64,000 nucleotides of DNA from Isochrysis galbana (taxonomy: Eukaryota > Haptophyta > Isochrysidales > Isochrysidaceae). Below, one piece after another: positions 30,856 through 41,930 of the stretch. Where the stretch lies: assembly GCA_018136815.1 (NCBI GenBank), contig CM030937.1:876553-940552 (forward strand). The letters are read 5' to 3'. The notes under the pieces are model-generated. The model saw only the letters and a program-made list of their open reading frames with translations, did not search any database and was not told the DNA's origin. The position numbers and the translations under genes were made by a program. Position 1 is the stretch's first letter. Every line of letters begins with the position of its first letter.

Positions 30856-32844
30856 TCAGCGCGCATACATCGACTGTCGGCTGGCACCCCCGAAACGATC
30901 AAATTTGCTAGCAAAACTTGTGTTGGTAGGCTTAGCGGGGACAGGGAGCGCTTGGGCCGACCCGCTGGGACCGTCCGTATCCATGGGTTCAACCTTGCGA
31001 GCCTCACGTTCTGCGTCTAGCCAGCCCCGGACTGTCTGGAAGAGCGAGCCAGATGCACCCGAGGTGGGAGCTGTCTCTGGGGCCAACTGCGCCTTGCCAA
31101 TGTACGTAACGGTGCCTTGCTGCATCCGAATCATGTGCGTTGGCCAGTCGTCGAGGCCGTCGAATATGTGAGTTGAGTACACCACCGTGGCACCGCGGAG
31201 CTCCGTCTCCTCCCGAAGAAATTGGAGAAGCGCCTGGCGCGAGAGAACGTCCAAGTCTGTCGTGACCTCGTCGAGTAGTAGCAGCTCCGAAGGCCTGAGT
31301 AGCTTTAGGAGCAGCTGAGCACGCCGACGCTGACCGTCGGAGACCTTGTGAAGGCGCCACTCGTAATCGAGTGCGAGGAGCTGCGAGAGGCGCTCCAGCC
31401 GGGAGCGCACGAGCTTTTCGTCCATCCCATCCCGGATTAGCGCCTCGACGAGAGAATCCGCCATGAAGCCGACGGAGAAATCTGCCTGGAAGGGCACGCC
31501 CGAACCCACGCATGCGACCTGTCGCGTCCAGTCGCCGGAGAGGAGAGAGACCATAGTGTTCAGTTGGGTGTCTCCAAAAGCCTCCCGACCTAGCACCTTG
31601 AGGCTGCCATTCATCACCATGTTCTTCCCACCGATAAGTTTAAGGAGGGTGGTCTTGCCCGCGCCGTTCGCGCCGACAAGCAGGCAGCGTGTACCGCGCT
31701 CAATCCGCAAGTCGACGCCATTCAAGGCGGTGCCACGTGCGCCTGGGTAGCCCCAGTGGAGTTGGGATATCGCGACGGCAGGCGGTGCGTCACTTTGCAC
31801 GGGCGGAGCGGATGGCATGTCACCCCTCGAGCTGATCATCGACAAGAACTCGGGCGAGAGCTTGAGAAGCATACGTTGAACGGCGCAGAAAAGCATGCCC
31901 CAGCCCTTGCTTGCCTGCTCCGGTGCTATGGCGAGCTCGCTCGCGAGCTCTCCGACCGGCTTGCAGAATTCCAACTCACCCTTGTTGACGTAGGCGATGT
32001 GCGTCGGCCAGCTATCGAGGCCTGCAGCGCAGAGGTGCGAGGGTAGACAGTGAGTTGTCAGGGCTAACAGTCCGGATGATAATACGGACGCGCGCGCGTG
32101 GGAGTAATCTGCGGTGAGCCGCGTACCGTCAAAGATATGCGTGCAGTACACGATGGTCACGCCGCGTTGCTCCGATTCCTCGCGCAGGAAGCCAAGGAGG
32201 TCTTGACGGGCAAGGAGGTCGAGGTCGGTAGTGATCTCGTCCAGCAGGAGGACAGACGTCGGTTTGAGAAGCTTGCACAAAATCTGAACCCGCCTGCGCT
32301 GACCATCTGAGACGGTCGTGAGGTTCCAATCCGGGTTGACCTCGAGGAGGCTGACAAGCCGCTGCACACGCGACGGGTCAACATTGGTCGAGTGCGACTC
32401 AATCAAGCGAGAGACCTCCATCGCCTGGTAGGGTACGTTGTGACCGACAAAAGCGACTGTGTGAGTCCAGTTCCCGGTGAGCAGCGATACCTCGGTGCTG
32501 AGTGAAGTGTCGTGAAAGGCGGGACGCCCGAGCACGCGCGCCTTGTCCTTCTCAACCATATGCTTTCCTCCAACAACAGACATGAGCGTCGACTTGCCAG
32601 CCCCATTGGCACCAAGGAGGAGAGTGCGCGAGCCGGCGGGGAGCGCGAGTGACACGTCTTTTAGCTGCAGCTGATACGTTGCCTGCGTGCCCGACTCGTA
32701 CTGCCTGCGTGGCATGTCGACCGAGAGGCCACCATCATGAGTCTTCTGCGGCTCAAGGGTTTTGGCCGTAGCCGAGATGTTGCCTGCCACCTCGTAGGAG
32801 AACCAGAGCTGCTTGCATTCAATCGCCGCGTCGAACGCGCCCAT
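30856..32844 (-). CDS. Tandem CAF16-type soluble ABC ATPase
   Basis: Two full ABC ATPase domains lie in one chain without membrane spans. Each has Walker A (GANGAGKST, GANGAGKTT), the signature VSDGQRRR, Walker B (LLLDEITTDLD, LLLDEVTTDLD) and an H-loop THIFDG. The VSDGQRRR signature and TTDLD/HIFDG wording mark the CAF16/plant ABCI19-21 group. These are soluble ABC proteins, and in yeast Caf16 is linked to the CCR4-NOT transcription complex. Those proteins have one domain of about 300 aa. A 105-bp in-frame GT-AG intron (32126-32022) splits the first THIFDG; removing it gives THIFDGLDSWPTH, matching THIFDGLDDWPTH in repeat 2. The length is 627 aa from the chosen Met at 32844. An in-frame Met at 33006 is preceded only by pyrimidine-rich leader. 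The tail is basic and Pro-rich. Confidence 0.88.
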   Translation of the reverse strand: MGAFDAAIECKQLWFSYEVAGNISATAKTLEPQKTHDGGLSVDMPRRQYESGTQATYQLQLKDVSLALPAGSRTLLLGANGAGKSTLMSVVGGKHMVEKDKARVLGRPAFHDTSLSTEVSLLTGNWTHTVAFVGHNVPYQAMEVSRLIESHSTNVDPSRVQRLVSLLEVNPDWNLTTVSDGQRRRVQILCKLLKPTSVLLLDEITTDLDLLARQDLLGFLREESEQRGVTIVYCTHIFDGTRLTADYSHARASVLSSGLLALTTHCLPSHLCAAGLDSWPTHIAYVNKGELEFCKPVGELASELAIAPEQASKGWGMLFCAVQRMLLKLSPEFLSMISSRGDMPSAPPVQSDAPPAVAISQLHWGYPGARGTALNGVDLRIERGTRCLLVGANGAGKTTLLKLIGGKNMVMNGSLKVLGREAFGDTQLNTMVSLLSGDWTRQVACVGSGVPFQADFSVGFMADSLVEALIRDGMDEKLVRSRLERLSQLLALDYEWRLHKVSDGQRRRAQLLLKLLRPSELLLLDEVTTDLDVLSRQALLQFLREETELRGATVVYSTHIFDGLDDWPTHMIRMQQGTVTYIGKAQLAPETAPTSGASGSLFQTVRGWLDAEREARKVEPMDTDGPSGSAQALPVPAKPTNTSFASKFDRFGGASRQSMYAR

Positions 32845-33006
32845 CGTAGGTCCGGAGATGGTGAAGGAGTAGGTGGGTGGGTGAGATAGAGGGAGGCAGA
32901 GAGGAAGAGGAGAAGAGAGAAGAGCAAGGGAGGGAGCGTCACGCGCTCGCTTGGGGCCTCGCGGGAGAGTTTGAGACGGGGATAGAAGGCAGGAGGCGAG
33001 GGACAC

Positions 33007-33343
33007 TGCCGTGACATTTCCGGATATTCATTCTTTCGCATGTCAGCGGATGCTAGATGCTCGTTTTAACTCTTTACTGCCGGGAGCGCAGCTTGCAAAT
33101 GGCTGATTCGTTTTGTACTTCTTCGTGGAGAGCGGGGAGAGAAGGGCTGCATAGGAGATATCTGCCGCACGTTCTGCGGCGAAAGAAGTGCGTGTGTGGA
33201 TGGGGGAGAGCCGCGGGGCGGGGAGTTGGGGTGGTGCCGTGGGGCGCGGGGGCGGGTGGAGCGCCCTGTGGCCCTGTGGCAAAAACACGTCGCTCGCATT
33301 GCGCATTGCCACTGCATCGTCTACTTTCAAGCAAACATGGGGC
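33007..33343. other. 5' flank of the ABC gene
   Basis: It is pyrimidine-rich near the gene (minus strand), then GC-rich. No coding support is seen. It ends at the hairpin of the next retroposon. Confidence 0.35.
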
Positions 33344-33484
33344 AACTAACTTTATAGTTGGTTGCCATGGAGCGCGCCGCCGCTCCCCACCTCTCTCCTT
33401 CGGGCCCCCCACCGAGGGCGCCCCCCCGGTACTCATGGAGCAGTCGCTGGCGAAGCGACCGCGTCCGCCCGCGGAGGCCGAGCA

Positions 33485-34545
33485 TTGGCTCCGGCGAGAA
33501 TTTCGAGATTTTTTTTTGAAATTTGGGTCCATCATCGAAATAAAATTTTTGACCGAAATTTGGGCCACGCGGGAGCGAAATTTGCAAGCCCGCAGCCGAA
33601 TGACGCCCGCGAGCAACCCATCATCGGCCGGCCCCTCGAGGAGGAAGCGGCCGAGATCGAGATGGGCCTTGACAGAAGACGGAAGGCGAGGACGTGGAGG
33701 GCACACCCTCTCAGGGCAGAGCCCTCGCCGGGTCCCCTAGCTCGCTCTCCTGGGGCGACAAACCACAGCCATCCCGAGCTCGACAGCATGCAAGTCTTTG
33801 CTTCTTGTCGCAACATGTAGCAGCGTATCACCATACGCCCCGTAAGATTTGTTAATACTAGATACTAGTTTTCAATTGGAACACCACCGCAGGTGCTCCA
33901 AGTTTTCAAGTATATCTCTGAAATCCCGAAGGTGGTTTCTAGAGTGGGTTGCGAGACCGGTGTGTCATGTGGCTGGGGAGCCCTCATCCTCTCGACGTCT
34001 TTGGTGACCTAGTACCCTGGATTGAAAATAAGACCAACGGCGCGACCCTTTGGCAGGTCGGCCGTGTTGGCCTCTCGACCAATAGTATGCTGCCATGAAT
34101 GAGGGGTACGTGGGAATAATGTCCAAGTTAGGGGTCGATAAAAATTATACATAAATAGACGGGAGGGGTGTAACAAAACAGGGAACCCCGAGTTGCACCT
34201 TCTTGTTGAGGCTAAGGCTAAGGCCGCCTCTAAAATCTAAAATGATGTGTATAGTGTAGTGCCAAAAAGTGCGGCGGGCCGCGCATATGTACGTAGTAAG
34301 ATGTGTGAAAGCCACGCGAGCACATACATGTGTGCGTGTAGGTCATAGGCAACCGCGTAGTCGCCTGCCGAAGTGCCGAACACACCGACCTAGGGCTAGG
34401 GACTAGGGCACCGACGCGTGCCGGCGTCCGCGGCGGCGCTCGAAGCAAATTTCGATCGAAATGACCCCCAAAATTTGGGTCAGGGCAAGCAAAAATTCGA
34501 AACGAAATTTGGGTGGGTCCGAAACGAAATTCTCGCCGGAGCCAA
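33485..34545. mobile_element. Non-autonomous hAT-like transposon, 1061 bp
   Basis: The inverted repeats TTGGCTCCGGCGAGA match the element at 8546. The flanking 8-bp duplications are GCCGAGCA (33477-33484 and 34546-34553). Left about 150 bp and right about 330 bp are shared with that copy. The centre is unrelated, so the two are distinct deletion or capture derivatives mobilised by one source. Confidence 0.92.
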
Positions 34546-35263
34546 GCCGAGCAGGCGAGTGCGATCCCGGTCGCGCCGCACGGCCCGTGGCCGTGGCCCC
34601 GGCCACACCCACCCCGCCCCCAGCCCCCAGCACAGCAGCCATGCTGGCCCACCCCATGGTGAGCAGCACGCTGTAGACTGCAACTGCTCCACAACAGATT
34701 GAGACCGCCATCCTCCCACAAGGCATGCCTTATGGCAAAGACCTCTCCCACCCTGCGGAGGGCTGCGCTGCCCCGGCAGTGCGGGCCGAGACCGGGTGGC
34801 CCTTATGGGTACATACAACCTCAACACAACAAGCAATACGTACCGCCGGGCCCCTACACAGCCGCGGTACCCCCCTCGTGCTCCGGCACGAGGGGCTGGC
34901 CCGGCACCAATCTAGACACAACCCCCATGGGAATGTGGAATGTCGCAACAGAGCAGTGCAAAAGGCACTGATCTAAGCTGGGCCCTCAAAAAGGGGGACA
35001 GGGACACCAAGGGAGACAGCATGGGAGGGACTCCCTCCAGCGACGCAAGGAGACGGGGCAACGACCGCGCCGCGAGCGCACGAGAGACGGGACTGGCTGG
35101 CATCGGTCCAAGAGGCCCAACACCACAAACGTCAACACAAACAAGGACAAGGGCCAACACAAGGCCCCAGCAGCCCAATACTCTCGGAAAGAGGCGGCAA
35201 AAACACGACCGCAGCGAGCCCATTGGGCCCCGGAGTGACACGGCTGAATAAGGAACCAACCCC

Positions 35264-35545
35264 GCCCCTCCCCCCTCCCACCCCGGCCACTCAGGTGGCT
35301 CTGCTCGGTCTGAGGATCTTGTACCCGAAGCCCGAAGGGCAGACAGAGTTCGACATCTCCCAGCAGAAAATCATCATCACCTTCACGCCATACGGTCCAT
35401 ACGAGCGGGGCTACAAGACCAAGGACGACGACGACGAGGCCCTCAGCGCCATAGTTGCGCATCTCAACAAGTTGGAGGGAGGAGGGAGTAGACCTCGAGC
35501 CTGATTTTCTATCCAAGAGCATAGCCATGAATCACCTATACCCTT
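35264..35545 (+). pseudogene. LINE ORF1-like domain, frameshifted copy
   Basis: One frame reads KIIITFTPYGP, ERGYKTKD, then EALSAIVAHLNKLEG. A shifted frame continues LEPDFLSKSIAMN. The same blocks occur at 59570-59943 (ITITFTTTERGVKLKD, EALSAIVVHLNALG, LEPDYIAKSASGPW) and in the intact frame at 62816-63874 (YAAIVELLLELEGVDPEPDFWARS). The domain is probably RNA-binding by position in the element; I do not know its family. The indel makes this copy non-functional. Confidence 0.6.
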
Positions 35546-35699
35546 TATTCACGCTAGGCACACAAGGCAAACTGGACCCCAGTGTCCGGAGGGAGGGAGG
35601 AAGGAGATACAAGATACCGGAGGGAGGGAGGGAGGAGACACCGGAGGGATGGAGATACCGGAGGGAGAGAGATCCCTCCTTCTGGTACCGAATGAAAGC

Positions 35700-35790
35700 A
35701 AGCTCCCCCACAGCAGGGGAGGAGTGGAGAATGAATGGAGGGGGGCTCGTGCCCCCCCCCCCGAGTGAACCAAGTATAAACTTAGTTGTG
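35700..35790 (-). mobile_element. Retroposon 5' head (family A), minus strand
   Basis: The minus-strand hairpin AACTAAGTTTATACTTGGTT (35768-35787) is followed by a poly-G/poly-C stem around GCACGAGCC and the CCTCCCCTGC...GGGGAGG stem. It is truncated about 90 bp in. Confidence 0.65.
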
Positions 35791-36150
35791 CGCGGCGCAA
35801 ATATCAAGCCATTTTTACGAGGACGCATTACGCAAGGGCCAACGGAGTCGGCTCGCACGAGGAGAGTCTCCGCCTACCACGAGGGAGCGTAGGTCATGCG
35901 GACGTGGGACGCCAACTAGACCGTTGTAGGTTTGACGGTAGACGGGTGAAGGTAGGGAGGGGTAAATAGGGGGAAGAGGGAATGCCTTGAGTGACTTGGT
36001 GTTTCAAGGGGCACGTTGCGCCCCAAGTCGACAGCACCTATTTTGTGTCTTAAACTGCTCCAATTATGTGTGCGTTTCCTCCTTCAGATCGGCATCCATC
36101 CTTCATGCACACGACGCAGGTGTGTTGCTTTAATCACGCCTTTATCGCCA
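35791..36150. other. 3' flank of the glycoside hydrolase gene
   Basis: No coding or repeat match was recognised within this stretch. Confidence 0.3.
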
Positions 36151-39100
36151 TCAGTGAGCGACTGAGGGCGAGAGGATCGTCGACGAGGGCTTTCCGACGC
36201 TCACCTCATACGCAACATAGTCGACCGGATTGAGATTGACGTTGACCACGATGTCCGTGAAGCCCGAATCCGCCTCGCCCAACACATGCACTGTGCCGTG
36301 GGCATGCATGGCTACATCGAGGCGATTACGACGGACTTCTACACCTCGCGGAGTGAGGTGCAGAGGGGTAACGGTGACGACGGTCCCGGGCGCGAGCCCC
36401 GTGTAGTATAACGGTAGGGAGACGGCTTCCGAAACAGGGCTACCGGTCGGGTTCAAGACTCCCATGAGAGCCCGCGCTGGAGCTGACGCATCCGGGGTGA
36501 CCAATGCGGCGATCTCGAGATCACGGAGCGAGGGCCGGCGCAGATGGAGAAGGCGAGAAAGTGCAAGCCCAGGGGCGCCGGACGGACGAGGCGCACGATG
36601 GGCCAAGAAGAAATCGGACCATTTTCGAAGTATCGATGCAATTTGTGGCGCAAGAGGATCGTCAGGCGGGAAGAGGGAGCTCGCGTGCTGATAGGGTGGT
36701 GTGCCATAAAAAAAGTACCCTGCGAGGAGAAAGTCGAGGCACTGTAGGCGGGGTGTGGTGCCGTTCGGACCACACGCGGTGATCACAGGAGGACTCGATG
36801 GTGACGACTCGTTGTTGGCCAGTAGGTTGGCGTTCATCGATGTATGGATGGCCGTCTCCTCGACCATCTTGCCCGCAGGAATGGACCCAGACGAGGGGAG
36901 GCGTGTGATGGTCGAGTCGTAATTGTATATTCGCCCAAGAGTATGGCGCTCCCACAGCGGAAGTGCTCCTAGCATGTCGTTGTCTGCGTGATTCCAACGG
37001 TTCGCACCCGACCAGATGTATGCATCCGCACCTGAACCAAGAGTAAGATGGTCGGTGGGCATTCCTTACGGTGAGATGGTTTGCGAGATAATACCCTCAT
37101 GAGCTCGCGGAACACCCTAAAATACAGCAATATTAGGTGAACCGCTGCTCGAACTTACCCGTTTGGTAAACTCCGAGCTGCTTCAAACGTATATTGAAGT
37201 CGAACGTCGCCTGCAATCCCTTCGACCAGCCCCCGAGAACACCTGTCATCCCGATGAAAGTGCGGCTTGATGAGTACGAGGAAAGCGATGAGTAATGAGC
37301 ACAGCCCAACATATCGTAGAGACTGGAGGGAATATTCCCGCCCATTTGTCTTTGCGAGCACTTTTGCTCAGTCTCTGCTACACAAGGGGATCGCGCTACA
37401 CTTCCGCAGCTTGCATTAGGCTTGGTCGTAGGCAATCAACCGGATACGGCCGGTTGGTGGGAGCCGAGAGTGCACCGGGTGGCCACGGCAAGGCGCAACG
37501 AGTTCTTTGCAAGAGTTAGGCAGTGTACAACATGTGCTGATGGCATTAGAAGCGCAATTCACCATTATGATGATGGCCGTGTGATTCGTCAGCGCATGCA
37601 ATTGCCTCATATTGTCCGTCTGTCTCGAGGCCAGTCATGCCGACCGCAGCAACAAAGCCTAGGAGGCTGTGGCGATATTCTGCATGCCTACCGCACGGAG
37701 ACAGCCAGATAATTAGCAGCTATAGTCGCACGATTAGTCAAGGAAGAAAGTCGCCTTAGGAGCCCTTTCAGAGGAAACGCTTGTCTTATGTTAGCAGGAA
37801 GAGACATGTATCCCGGCGAACGGGTGTCATTGCTCGCAGCGCTAGTCTGGGACTGGGGTGGGTGCGACGGTTTACCAATCCGTGGCAAAGCACGCAGTTG
37901 GCCCTCTGCTACCGTCGCGATTCAGCGTCTGAGCATCGAGCGGGATGGGGTCCATACCCCATCCATTGTGCTGCATTAGTGTATAGGCAGAGAGAGAAAC
38001 GTTGCGCTCGCGGCCGTAAACAACGTGAGACTTGAACCACCTGAGGACGCATTGGGATGAAGCGTGAAAACTTTTAGAGAGCAGTGCGTTGAGTTGTGCG
38101 GCTCAGCCCACCCAGGAAGTCCATTTTTGCGCCACGTACCGGCGAAATGCGGCGCTCTCTCTTTGACTTTTGCAAAGCCCACACCACCCGGCGGCGCCAA
38201 ATCCAATTATCACGAGCTCTACACCGGTCGTGGAGGCCTGGTCGATAGCGACACGAAGTGATGGAGATAGGTTTTGCGGGCCGGTGGCGTTGGGTTCGAA
38301 GCCTGACACATTATTCGCCATGAACATGATGGGCGACTCTGAGAGGTGCGGCGCTAGCTTCGAATAGCACCTGCAAAACAATGGCGATAGCGTGGTCACG
38401 CGTGGTGCTAAGAACAGCAATCCAGGGCGATGGAAAGCGCAACCTTCGGAAATAGACTTTAGGCACCCGTGATGCGCATTGTGGTTTGTGTGTTGACCGG
38501 GGAAGGTGTTCATAAAGCGTAGGCTCTCAGTCAGAATGCGAGGCGAGAAATGCATGGGTGGGAGGGGTGGGTGCTGGGCAGGATTGACATGTATGTCACC
38601 ACTTGCTAAGAGGGCTGGCACGCACTCTCTTAGTGTGAGTCCTTTGCGCTCGATGTCCGACGAGTCGTGCAAGACGAGTCTCACTGACAGCGACTCAAAT
38701 GCTGGCCCACCAGGCGTCAGCAATACGCCTGGTCCTGTTGGTCCGCCATAGACCCGTGAGTCTGTGTAGCCCACTGAGAGGCGAGTGAAGAACGTCCAGC
38801 GGGCGTGCAACTCCTTGTCCTTTGGGGCATCATAATCGGCATCGTCAAACCAGAATTGCTGCTCTCGCGTGCCTGGCACTCCGGGTATCGGGGGCACCTG
38901 CATCGGACAGGAGGGGATGCGCGAGCTGCCCAATGCTGGCACAGGATGGTTGCCATCCCCATTCTCAACGGGCCGCCACCTGTACGCGACTAGAGCCCCC
39001 ATCGCAGGCCAAGAGACCTGACAGACAAGCCGACGGCAACTCCATAATGCGGTTGCAAGCTTGCCTGGTCATCTATCGGCAACGGGTTATTGGCGTGCTG

Positions 39101-40122
39101 TGTGATGATGGACATGTGTTCGGGTGAAAAATTCGGAGCACGCAAGAGCTCATACTCAAGGGAGTCGATCTCTATGCCTGTCTTCTCTGCGTAGCCCGCC
39201 TTTCCAGTGTGCAGGTGCATGCCACTATGTATTGTGACCGGCGCTCTGATGGAGCCACCGACTAAAGGTGGCGCCTGGTGGATTTCCGTCAATCCTACGT
39301 TGCCAGAGCGCCTAAAATCGTGCACGTGCTCTGACTGTTCAGGGGCGAGATTCCAAACTTCAATCCACTTGCGGAGCACAGGAAGTCCGTCATACATCTC
39401 GTAATGTAGAGCTGCGCGAACCGATGCGAATGGGACTGGCGCACTCTTCGGCGGCCGGAAGTTGACAGTCAGGTGGAGCCTGTGCGTGGAGGGGCAAATT
39501 ATCAACAGATTGAGCTGATTTGTGAGAGTTGGCATAGGAGCAATGGCGCGCGGCCCGGCGTGCGAAATCAAAACGGTGGGGCTTGTCCTTGGACTGATGA
39601 CTCATCTGCTATTCTAGTCAGCCATTTGTGTGGGCTGGATGGCTGAGTGCGCGCTCACCCACGCGGAGGCCACGGCACGCTCGGCGCGCCGAATCGTCCT
39701 GGGGTCCACAGAAAGCTCTCTTCCGGCTCAGACGTCGAGTGGCTCACATACTGGAATGCTTCCTCATCGGCCGCCAGTTGGCTGATCCAGGCAGGGTCGA
39801 GGACCTGCGCCTGCGCGTAGATCGTGCCCGGCAGCCGCGGCGTGCCAACACACCCCCCAACGCGAAAGACGGCGAGCTGTCCATCGTAGGCACCTCCGCG
39901 CGCGCGCAGGCTCATGTTCGCTTCCGGCGAGAGGGCGCGCAGGAAGGTGCGAGCGGTGTATCTGCGTGAACCTCGGAGGTCGATGGTGCAGAAGGCGGAG
40001 GATCGCAGCAGGAAGTGGCGCTCGATGAGCCCATTGGAAAGAATTAGCCCGTCGGTGGTCGAATGCAGCGCCGTCGGCTCGAGGTGAGGGTGGATCAGCC
40101 AGTCGGTCGACTGGGAGGGCAT
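36151..40122 (-). CDS. Alpha-galactosidase-like glycoside hydrolase, eight exons
   Basis: I assembled exons 40122-39659, 39479-39065, 38897-38626, 38370-38188, 38040-37876, 37666-37563, 37242-37159 and 37031-36151. The lengths sum to 856 codons (855 aa) and all phases agree. Introns are GT-AG except 39064-38898, best read as GC-AG (CAG|GCAAGC). The protein follows, block by block, the order I recall for about 700-aa bacterial proteins annotated as alpha-galactosidase-like: LILSNGLIERHF; LHYEMYDGLPVLRKW; LLRAPNFSPEHMS; GVLLTPGG; HDSSDIERKGL; GVELVIIGFGAAGW; NVSLSAYTL; TGLETDGQYEA; SGANRW; LPLYYTGL. The Asp/Glu in LETDG are candidate catalytic residues of a TIM barrel. Substrate is unknown, presumably an alpha-linked sugar. 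No signal peptide is visible. The exon start at 37666 is the least certain junction. A bacterial origin of the family is possible. Confidence 0.8.
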
Positions 40123-40162
40123 TCAGGAGCGGAAGGTTGGGGGGGCGGGGCGGGGGGGGAGC

Positions 40163-40207
40163 AGGCAGAGAGAGAGGGAGGGAGAGAGAGAGGGAGAGAG
40201 AGCGAGA

Positions 40208-40270
<63 letters not shown>
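40163..40270. repeat. GA microsatellite
   Basis: A long GAGAGA run with a few interruptions lies immediately 5' of the glycoside hydrolase start (minus strand). It may sit in its leader or promoter. Confidence 0.95.
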
Positions 40271-40272
<2 letters not shown>

Positions 40273-40753
40273 GACAAGAGGAGGGAACGAAGGAGGGGAG
40301 CAGAGGAGACGGGAGGAGAGGCCGACGGCCGGCCGGTCGAGAGCGGGGGGGTAGGGGGGCGGAAAAGGACAGATAAACGAGGGGAGAGGGTTTCCTTTGA
40401 TATCCTCGGAGGTCTCCTCGCGGGACGGTCGGAGAGAGGTCGCGTCGTCGGCTGGCGGGGCTCTCTCTCTCTCTGATTGCGGGGGGAGAGAAGAGGAGGA
40501 GGATGTTTAAACATAAGTCGTGTTTTATTGTAGATACCTCCGTCCTACCCTGAGTGCGGCAACGTCGTCCTGGTCTAGAGTCACTGTATCGCCGTCACGA
40601 GCGCTAGACGCACGATGTCACCTTTGATCTACACACTGCTGCTATCTATTCACGGACCACCATATGGGTGGATGGTGGATCAAACGGAGGAGGAAGGTGG
40701 AGGATGGAGGAGGGAAGGATAAGGATAAGAATGTCCTTGCTGTCCTCCCGTTA
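40271..40753. other. 5' flank of the glycoside hydrolase gene
   Basis: The sequence is purine-rich, then AT-richer from 40500. No gene is seen. It ends in the target duplication TGTCCTCCCGTTA (40741-40753) of the next element. Confidence 0.35.
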
Positions 40754-41167
40754 AAAAAATCTTCTTAAAATTCACCGCTACACGTGCAGGGTGAGGCAGT
40801 GTGCTTGTGGACCTCCCTTCTACCCACCTTTACCCCTAACAACCCCCTCCCCCTTCCCCAGTTCCCTCTTTAGCGGAGAGCTGGTTCCGGGGAGGCCGCG
40901 CGCACGCGCGCACTGCCTCGGCCAGAAGTTGGAGCGGAGGGGGCGGGAGACTGTGGTTTCATCCCGCGTCCGGGCTTGGCTAGTTTATAACTCACTTGTG
41001 TCTTATAAGATCCTTAGTGTTTTCCGTCAATTTCTTTCATTCGCGGTTCACCCATCTTAAATGATGTTTCGTATATCCAGGCCTCTTGCCGCCTGCAAGC
41101 TAGAGGTCGTCCGATATTTCAAGGTTAAAGTCTTTGTCCACTTGTCCACCTTGTAAAGCGGGCTTAT

Positions 41168-41930
41168 GGAACTAAGTTTATACTTAGTTCGCCCATGGGG
41201 GGGCACGAGCCCCCCCCCTCTCTCCACTCCTCCCCTGCCATGGGGGAGGAACCACCCACTCTCCTGGCATGCCTGATGGCTTGCCAGGAGGCCACTGCCA
41301 TGCTGACCCACTCTCTCCCTGACAGGCTCGCCTGATTCGCGCGTCCTGGCCCCTCGTGGCCAGCCCACCGCTCCAACCCCCCCTCCCCCCCTGTTCGACA
41401 GGCAGACAGGTGCAGAGTGGGGGCCCCTGAGGCCCAGGAGCGCCAGCGAGGGAGAGGCAGGGGAGACCAGGGCCTAGCCCCAGCCTCCTCTGCCCCCTGA
41501 GCTGGCCTCCAGGAGCCTCCAGGGGTCTCCAGAGGCAGCTGCAGGCCTGTCGCAGGCGCACCATCGCGCGTGCCTGCAGGAGAGGGGAGAGAGAGCGCGG
41601 AGAAGGGGGTGGGCGGAGCGAGGGCTCCGCTCACCGGAAAATGTGTAAGTCCCGCACCTGTTTACAGGAGAAGTCGGGACTAAGGACGCCGCCAGCCCGG
41701 TAGGCATAGGCTATCATAGGAGGAAGGGGGGAACGGATCACACGGGGGGGGGCGCGGGCCACCGACCATATCTAAGCCCTTTTCCCCTATCCCCCTAGTA
41801 GTGCACGGGAGGAGTCGCCTGATGGCGGGGGGGAAAGGGCCGGGAGAAAGGGGGTGTAGAAAGGTTTGCTGCGTGAGTAGAAAGTAGAGGGTCCACGGCC
41901 GCGTGTGCGGTGAGACTATTAAGAAGTTAA
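41168..41930 (+). mobile_element. Nested 763-bp hairpin-led retroposon with 17-bp target duplication
   Basis: The duplications TTGTAAAGCGGGCTTAT (41151-41167 and 41931-41947) are identical. The 5' end is the hairpin AACTAAGTTTATACTTAGTT (41170-41189), then CGCCCATGGGG. The 3' end is GAGACTATTAAGAAGTTAA, preceded by TAGAGGGTCCACGGCCGCG, which also stands directly downstream of the truncated reverse transcriptase near 62790. Its 5' 150 bp match the 20195 element. The part 41400-41640 matches 49300-49520, and 41640-41930 matches 43200-43515. Confidence 0.88.

Larger units (their letters stand above)
33344..35565 (+). mobile_element. Hairpin-led retroelement with ORF1-like remnant, split by a hAT-like insertion
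   Basis: The 5' hairpin is AACTAACT/AGTTGGTT (33344-33363, one G-T pair), then CC and ATGGAGCGCGCCGCC. The ORF is cut at 33484 by the transposon and resumes at 34546. Further on it shares GAGACCGGGTGGCCCTTATG (34788) with the end of the window (63981-64000, minus), where it stands upstream of the reverse-transcriptase frame. It then carries an ORF1-like remnant at 35264-35545. All this fits one degraded copy of the same LINE family. Confidence 0.65.

Noticed and set aside
36440-36460. tRNA T-loop-like GGGTTCAAGACTCCC
   Set aside because: It lies in an exon of the glycoside hydrolase with no acceptor or anticodon arms around it.
39002-39040. A 38-bp intron or frameshift to join the second and third glycoside hydrolase frames
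   Set aside because: Too short to be credible; the 167-bp GC-AG intron at 39064-38898 joins the frames in phase and fits the protein family better.
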